Shown: piece by piece, positions 57,850-64,000 of the stretch
Layout of the letters: each line of letters begins with the position of its first letter
Position numbering within the stretch: position 1 is the stretch's first letter
Assembly: GCF_033118175.1 (NCBI RefSeq)
Contig: NC_083704.1
Location: 55,082,501-55,146,500, forward strand
DNA: 64,000 nucleotides
Direction of reading: 5' to 3'
DNA from: Dama dama
Taxonomy: Eukaryota; Chordata; Mammalia; Artiodactyla; Cervidae
Notes under the pieces: generated by a model
Told to the model about the DNA's origin: nothing
The model's input: only the letters and a program-made list of their open reading frames with translations
Databases searched by the model: none
Program-made: the position numbers and the translations under genes

Positions 57850-60800
57850 TCAGAGTTCCACGCGCGTGTCGCGGTAGGCCCGGTCCAGGGCCCACTCCGG
57901 TTGCGAGTCGGCGCCACCTTCGCGGGCCAGGCGCGCCATCTCCTGCTGGAATAGCGCCTGCCGCGCCCGGCTGGGGTCCACGTTGATCCAGTTGTTGGCG
58001 ATCCACTTAGTGCCGCGCGTGACCAGACAGCCCCCGTGCAGCGAGTAGTCGTCCACGTCGCCCACCCAGCCTAGGAGAGGAGGATGGTGTGAGGACTGGA
58101 GGGGACCAGAGGGAATCTAGGCTGGGCTGGCTGGCCTGAGCTTGGCCTCCTATTGCCCAAGTGCGTGGCAAGGGCGGGCCCAGCTGTGCACACCTTTTGT
58201 GGCAAACATCTGGCCCCAAGGCCTCCTTGGCTCAGCATCTCTCCCCAACGAATGCCTTATCAACACCACTGCCCCTTTGAAATCAGCTTTCTTGCTGCAG
58301 GGCCTGTCCACAGCCCTTCCCAGTCTGGGCTACTAAGGGGCATGTGTCCTCAGCCCAGTGAGCTGCGGCATCAAAGAATCACAGGGTTCCAGATAACCCA
58401 GGAGGCTGCACAGGTGCAGCCTGCTGAAGTCACTGAGGATGGTCTTTGGGAGGCAGTAGGAGCAAAAAGAAAAAAAAAGAAAACATATGGAGGGATAGGG
58501 GATTGCCAGAACCAGCTCACCAGGGTAGCAATCAGGGCTGGGTAAAGGCAGGCAGCTCCCTCCAGGTAGCCCTGGCCTGGCCAAGGTTCTCACCTTGCCC
58601 ATCAGGCAGGTAGTTGTACCAGAAGACAGCTGTGCCCTGGCGGGGCTTGACACGCAGGTTCCCCTTGTCACAGTGCCTCCGAGTGTCACGGAGGTCAACA
58701 TCATCTTGAATCAAACTCTGTGGGTGGCAGAGTGGTGGGTTTTCAAGCCACCTGAACTGTATGGCCAGGAGCCCAAGGCCAGGCAGCCAAAGTGGCTCAA
58801 GGGAAACCAGTCAGATGTGCCCAGGGAATAGTTGAGGCCTCATCCCAGGTCTAGCAGCGTATGTACTACGTTTTTTTGCCCAAGGCCCTGCCATCCCACC
58901 AGAGGAACAGCCCGCTGGCCCTTACCATTTCATCATAGGTTCTGTTGTCTGCTACAGGGAAGACAGTCTCGCCCCCACCGGTGACGTTGTTCAAATAAAA
59001 CAGCACTGTCATGTAGCTGTAAGGGAGGGGGGCTGTTGAGCAGGTCCCCGGCTGTGGATGCTCCCAGGGGCTTAACTGTGGGCAGGATAAGCTGCCCAGA
59101 TTCCCAGGGGCCAGAGGGGCAGGCTGGGATCAGTGACATCAGGGCAGGTCTGTACCAAATGTCCCTAGCCCATACTTCTCACGAACCCAGTTTTTGTGTG
59201 TCACCGTGTTTTGGTGTGGCCGAGATCACAAGTGTGTGCACTTAGCTAAACTACATGACCGTGCCTGAGGGCCTGCTGGGAAAGTTGAGCTAGCAGCAGC
59301 ATCAGAATGATGCAGACAGCTGGCTGCGGCTAGAAGGGGCTGAGCCAGAGCATGAAGAGGGAGGACCTGCCACCATGCCTTGGTAGGGGAGGGGGATGCA
59401 GCTTCAAGGGGAGAAGCTGAGGTCTCCAGCAGTGCAGGAAGGATTAACCTGGGGAGGGGGAGCGGAAAGAATCAGGGGTCCAGTCTTGCCCCTTCCTGAG
59501 GACTCTGGGGCGAGTTGTAGTGTCTGTGGGTACCTCAGTCTGGCCACTGAGACCAGATGACCACCCCTTTTGGGCCCCTTGGTAAACACCCTGGGGGGAG
59601 ACATGTGGTGGGGGGAATTCTCAAGCAGGATGCCCAGCATTCTGCTGGCCCCATACCAAGGGGCATGCTCACAGGGCAGGGCTGTGCTGGTGTCAGGGGG
59701 GTGCCGGGTCTGGGAGCCACCCCCAGGTGGAAGTACTTGCCGGCAGGAGGTCTCGAAGGGTACAGACTCATTGGCTACCAGCTTGGTGTGGGAGCAGATG
59801 GTCTCCGGGTACACGGGCCCGCTGTCCACATGGGCATGGTAGTGGCCTCCCTCGCCATACCGCACGACCTGAAGCGGCTCGCTGAGCTCCACAATCTCGG
59901 GCGACAGGCGGGTGAGGCGCAGCACCCTGGTGGGCAGCAGGCTTTCAGCTGGGCGGCCCCGTACCAGGGGTGACACCCTGAAGGAGCTGGCCAGGTGAGC
60001 CGAGAGCCCGCCCTGAGTGCTGCCCCTGTTTCCCCTGGGAGCTCCTTAAGCCACCCTGGACTGGCCCTGTAAGAGCAGGAAGGGGTGACTCCTGATGAAC
60101 CAGAGACATCCACTGGCTGGGAAAGGTGAGATTTCCATTAAGCCTGGAAGCAGGGAGGGAGACACTCCCTCCAGGAAGGAGGCTGTTTCTCTAAAACCCC
60201 TTGCTGCACAGGGGCAGGGGGTCCTGTGGACAGAGTTAAGAGATCATTTCTCTAGTTGGCAGAAAACAAACATTCAATCTAGTGCTAATCACACATGTAT
60301 ATTGTTTGTCCACCGTTAGGGCTAATTTGCCTTTGTTAATTGCCTGTCTCCTGATGAGTTCCAGTCCTGAGCTCTGTTCTCTTGGTCTCAGCCAAGAACC
60401 TCTGTGGAGGCCGGCCTGCGTGGTCTCCTCCCTACACCAGGGAGCCAGGCTCGGGTGCTCACCTCTGGCGGATGGCGCGCATGATGTGGTGGGCGCCTTC
60501 ACCCTGGTAGAGCCACGTGTGGTAGCTGTTCCGCACCAGCTGGCTGGACTCCGCCTTGTGGCTCCTCATGTACTTGTGGAAGTCGCGAAGGTCCATGTTG
60601 GAGAACTCCTGCAGACTCAGCACTCCTGCACAGGGCACCCCCCCCCCCCAATCAATGCCCACCACGCCCGTGTGGGGAGGGCAGAGTGGGGAGGCTGCAC
60701 CTTCCTACCTACCCCTGGCCTCAGGCACTGGGGGGCCATGTGCACCTGTCCCCCAACCTGGACTCGGGTCAGATGAAGTTGGCTTCTGTCACATCAGGCC

Positions 60801-63053
60801 CTACAGGAAGACCCAGAGAAGTTTGTGTCCTCAGTTTAAGCCCTGATTTGGCCCCCAAAAGGATGAAGCCCAACCCCTGTCAGATTGGCCAGAGCGGGCT
60901 CTCCATAGGAAGCTTAGGCCATATGGCCAAGACCCCAGGTCAAGGACTGCCCTCGGCCCTCCAGCCTGGCTCTGTAGAGCATGGTGGCCGCCCTCCGGTC
61001 CTGTAGAGGGTGAAGAAAGAGAGTGTTCAGTGCTGGGTTTTGTCCCAGGCCTTCCACACTGGAGGATGTAAGCTGGAACCGGTCCCCAGGAGTTCTCTCA
61101 TGACCTTAGGTCTCATCCTGGGTGGAACACCCTGGGGCCAGTCCTGCCTGCCAGACAGTCTCCCTCAGCAGAGACAACCAGGCCGCTCTCCCTAATGAGA
61201 ACACTCTCCTCTGTTCCTGCTTAACCCATAAAGCTGGGCTGTACCTTCTTGGGGTTCTGGAAGAGTGGCTTGGTGTCTTTGCTACAAGTTACCCTGGTTG
61301 ACCCCAATGAACACACTCCCATGCTTTGGCTAGGACTTCTCTCAGGGTGGGGGCACTCGAGGGCTGTGAGTATGTCACTAGCTCTGCACACAGGGGTGGG
61401 AGCAGCCTGCTGCCTCTCCAGGCACAGGTCTGGGCCAGATTCTTCACTTGGGGTTCACCAACCATAAGGTCATCCTTCCAAGTCCTGTTTCCTCAACTGG
61501 TGCAGAACTTGGGCATGAAGGAAATGACTACACCTGAGACACTTCCTGGGGGTTATTACCAAAGGGGAGGGTGCTTCCAGGACAGCTCTCCTGCCCACAC
61601 CCACCCCCAGCAGTTAGAGGACTCCAGGTAGGCAAGAGGCAGGCAAGGGGGACCCTGGTTAGACCAGTCAGCTGGCAGGATAAGCAGATGCCAAGCTGAC
61701 CTCATTGTTCCTTCACTCCCGCTCCACCGCTCTGCCCTCTGCCAGCGAGCAGCCATACCTCCTCAACCCCACATGCTGCCCGATGAGGCCAAGAGGGTGC
61801 CCTCTGGACTGCCACCAAGGGGGAGCGGGCGGGTCTAGCTCCTGCCTCTTTCCGGGATAAGGGCATGGCTGGCTCCTCACCTCCGGCTACTCTAGAAGCT
61901 GGACCTAGGGGCCACCTGGCTGGGGTCAGGAGGAGGCTCTGGGACACAACGGTGACGAGATGTGAGCTCACCATCCCCGTCAGGGTCAGCCTTGATGGCA
62001 GAGTATATCTCCTGAATGTTCTCTGGAGTCATCCACCGTCCATTCCCCAGGCGGTTCTGGGCCAGGACCTACACAGCACAAGACGGTGCCTCAGGGGGCT
62101 GGCTCCGGTGACGGAGGGTCGCCAGGGCACACACAGCTGCCCTGTCCCTTCTGGAGGGCTGAGGGTTCAGGTGACAGGACGTGGGTGAGGATGAAGGCCA
62201 GGGCCCGGGCTCCCAGTGCAGACACCTGAGGGCCACGAGCATCCTCAGCCCTGGGGGAGCTGTGGCTCCACCCGGAGCAATGTTGGCTTATTGGAGGCAA
62301 AGGGGAGGCCAGGCCGGCATCCCACCCGCACACCCCAGGTGAGGTGGGCGAGGCCAGGGCCTGGTACGAAGAGGGAAGAGGCACAGTAGGGAGATGACTG
62401 CCCACTGGCCCCTTAGGAAAATCAGGCTCCGGGAGACGCCCTGTATAGGCAAGGGAGCCCACACCCCACCAAGACCTCTCTCAGAAGCCTGGGTGTGAGG
62501 GGCACGCAGAGAGGCACACAGACGTCTGGCTTCCTCAAAGCTGCCACCCCATCAACCATGAATCCTGTGGGGCTCCCAGCAATGGTGGCAAGGAAACCAG
62601 CGCGCATACAGCATGGCACCCAGAGCACTGTGTCAGGAAGTGCCATCGCCCCCAGTAGACGCCCCTGCCGTCCTCCGGGGTTCCCAGGGCAGAGAGCGGC
62701 CCTCTGGGAAGGAAGGAGGACCCTGGCCCTGCTCATGCCCAAGGTGAGGTGGCATCAGACTCTTGCAGCCAGGGTGGAGCAGCACATGTGACTGGGCCAC
62801 TGGAAAAACGAGTCAGGGGCGCTCCCACCCTGGGGGTGGGGGGGCTCCTCCAGGCCCCCCACCTCACGCAGCTGCAGGCGGCCATCGTGGTTCTGATCCA
62901 GCAGCTGGAAGAGGTCCAGCGGGCTGATCTGCATTGTGCCCATCGCTTCCTCGTACTCCTCGGTAGGCAGGATCTGGCTGCGCTGCAGCCCCTTCATCTG
63001 CGCCAGGTGGATGACGAGCCGGCACTCCTCGTCGCTCAGGAAGCCAGGGATCT
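57850..63053 (-). CDS. P4HTM: P4HTM, transmembrane prolyl 4-hydroxylase (3' exons only)
   Basis: Seven exons, listed 5' to 3' on the minus strand: 63053-62863, 62068-61972, 60625-60463, 59926-59741, 59016-58926, 58717-58594, 58070-57850. They join in one frame (1073 nt) to the stop TGA at 57850-57852. The N-terminal part with the membrane anchor lies beyond 64000. Two EF-hand loops are visible: DQNHDGRLQLRE, and DPDGDGVLSLQE, which spans an exon junction. The dioxygenase domain follows, with the iron ligands in HYHAHVDSG and LHGGC and the 2-oxoglutarate Lys in TRGTKWIANNW. The enzyme is an ER-membrane, Fe(II)/2-oxoglutarate-dependent hydroxylase reported to act on HIF-alpha. The fourth listed exon ends in a GC donor (GCAAGT); the other introns are GT-AG. 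Confidence 0.95.
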
Positions 63054-64000
63054 CTGCCAGGAGAGGAGGGGGTAAGGCCAAGGGCCTTCCGGTCCGCAGG
63101 GTGCCCGGGCTGGGTCCCGTCCCCTGCCGGTCACTCAGCCAGGAGGACCTTACACACCCCTTTACATCTGTTCTGGTCGAGTTGTCCTGCAAAGGCTGGC
63201 CAGCGTGGGGACCTCTGTCTTGGACGCTGAGAGTGCAGGTTTTTCAGGGGAGTCCTGGGAGGGGAGCCAGAGCTACACCGGGGGTGGGCCCACAGGCTCC
63301 AGGGTGGATCTGAGGGCTGGAGGGCGGACCTCCACTCCTCAAGCGGGGGAGAGGATGTTGGCAGGTTTACGCTTTCACTGCTGCTTTCCAGCAGTGTTCA
63401 AAGTGAATACGTCCGGTGCTCTCGGCCTTGCCACCCCCCACCCCGCCCCACTCTCCTGAACACGGGGTGCTGGTCATCCACCCAGTGCTGGGAGCTCAGT
63501 GGGAGTCACTCGGGGTTTTGGCAGATGCTCTGAGAAGATGCCCCGGTGTTCTCTGCTTTGGGAACAAACGTGTACTGAACGCCTCCTTCCATGCCTGTAA
63601 GCCCGAGTAAAGGCCACGCAGGCCGGGACCCTGGCTCCAGTGTCTGGGTGCCCCCACCCCAGCGGCACAAGCAGCTCAGTGGCGCCTGGATCGAAAACCT
63701 CACATCTGGTAAGCCCACATCCCAGCACTTCCAGGTGCTGGAGCCTGGGCCCCGCTTCATTCTCTCGTTCCTGGGAGAAACGCCTTCCTTGGACAGGTCA
63801 CAAGAGGCCCACCTAGGAACAAACTGGAGAAAGAGCTGGGCCACCACTGCGACCCCTGAGAACTCCTGCCACTCCTCTGGCTTTTCTCTCAGCATAAAGT
63901 TCCAGTTGTTGCCAAGGGGATGGAAAGCCCAGCCACTCAGCCAGGATTGGAGCCGTTTTGAATAGTAATCACGGCAGATCACACTCAGGGAGCACAGACT
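63054..64000 (-). other. P4HTM: P4HTM intron at the window edge
   Basis: GC-rich unique DNA. No further P4HTM exon fits here, since no minus-strand frame continues the N-terminal part before the exon that begins AGATCCCTGGC at 63053. No repeat was recognised. Confidence 0.6.

Overview
This is nuclear DNA from a ruminant, almost certainly a bovid (cattle, sheep, goat or a relative). It has intron-rich vertebrate genes, many tRNA-Glu-headed Bov-tA and CHR SINEs, a Bov-B (RTE) LINE with a decayed reverse-transcriptase reading frame, and artiodactyl L1 fragments. The gene order QRICH1 > IMPDH2 > < NDUFAF3, DALRD3 > < WDR6 < P4HTM matches human 3p21.31 read in reverse. By known synteny this would be cattle chr22 or sheep chr19, but the sequence alone does not settle the species.

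Layout. 1-36 kb is AT-rich and repeat-rich and carries QRICH1 (+; nine coding exons, 779 codons, 15-kb first coding intron). 36.3-41.4 kb is compact IMPDH2 (+; 14 exons, 514 aa) behind a CpG/CRE promoter. 42.3-43.3 kb is NDUFAF3 (-; five exons, 184 aa), convergent with IMPDH2. 43.3-44.4 kb is a divergent CpG island. The mir-191 and mir-425 hairpins lie at 44.7 and 45.2 kb on the + strand, followed by DALRD3 (+; 12 coding exons, 541 aa). WDR6 (-; six exons, 1124 aa) runs 57.3-49.5 kb, tail to tail with DALRD3. P4HTM (-) enters from the right edge; its seven 3' coding exons are present and its 5' exon(s) lie outside. Exon boundaries were read by hand from splice sites, and for the five complete genes the exon lengths sum to an open frame ending in a stop.

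How the genes relate. They are mostly housekeeping genes in a dense block: GTP synthesis (IMPDH2), complex I assembly (NDUFAF3), two partner proteins of tRNA anticodon-loop methyltransferases (DALRD3 and WDR6), an ER prolyl hydroxylase (P4HTM), and a stress transcription factor whose C-terminus derives from a Crypton recombinase (QRICH1). They share promoters or ends: NDUFAF3 and DALRD3/miR diverge from one island, WDR6 and DALRD3 probably overlap antisense at their 3' ends, and P4HTM terminates against the WDR6 promoter.

No wholly new system was found. The observations most worth checking are a well-formed in-frame candidate cassette exon of 72 nt in IMPDH2 next to the catalytic cysteine loop, a GC-AG intron in P4HTM, the probable WDR6/DALRD3 antisense overlap, several direct repeats that flank only an A-tract and look like tail-only retrotransposition, and a recent 160/182-bp tandem duplication in QRICH1 intron DNA.
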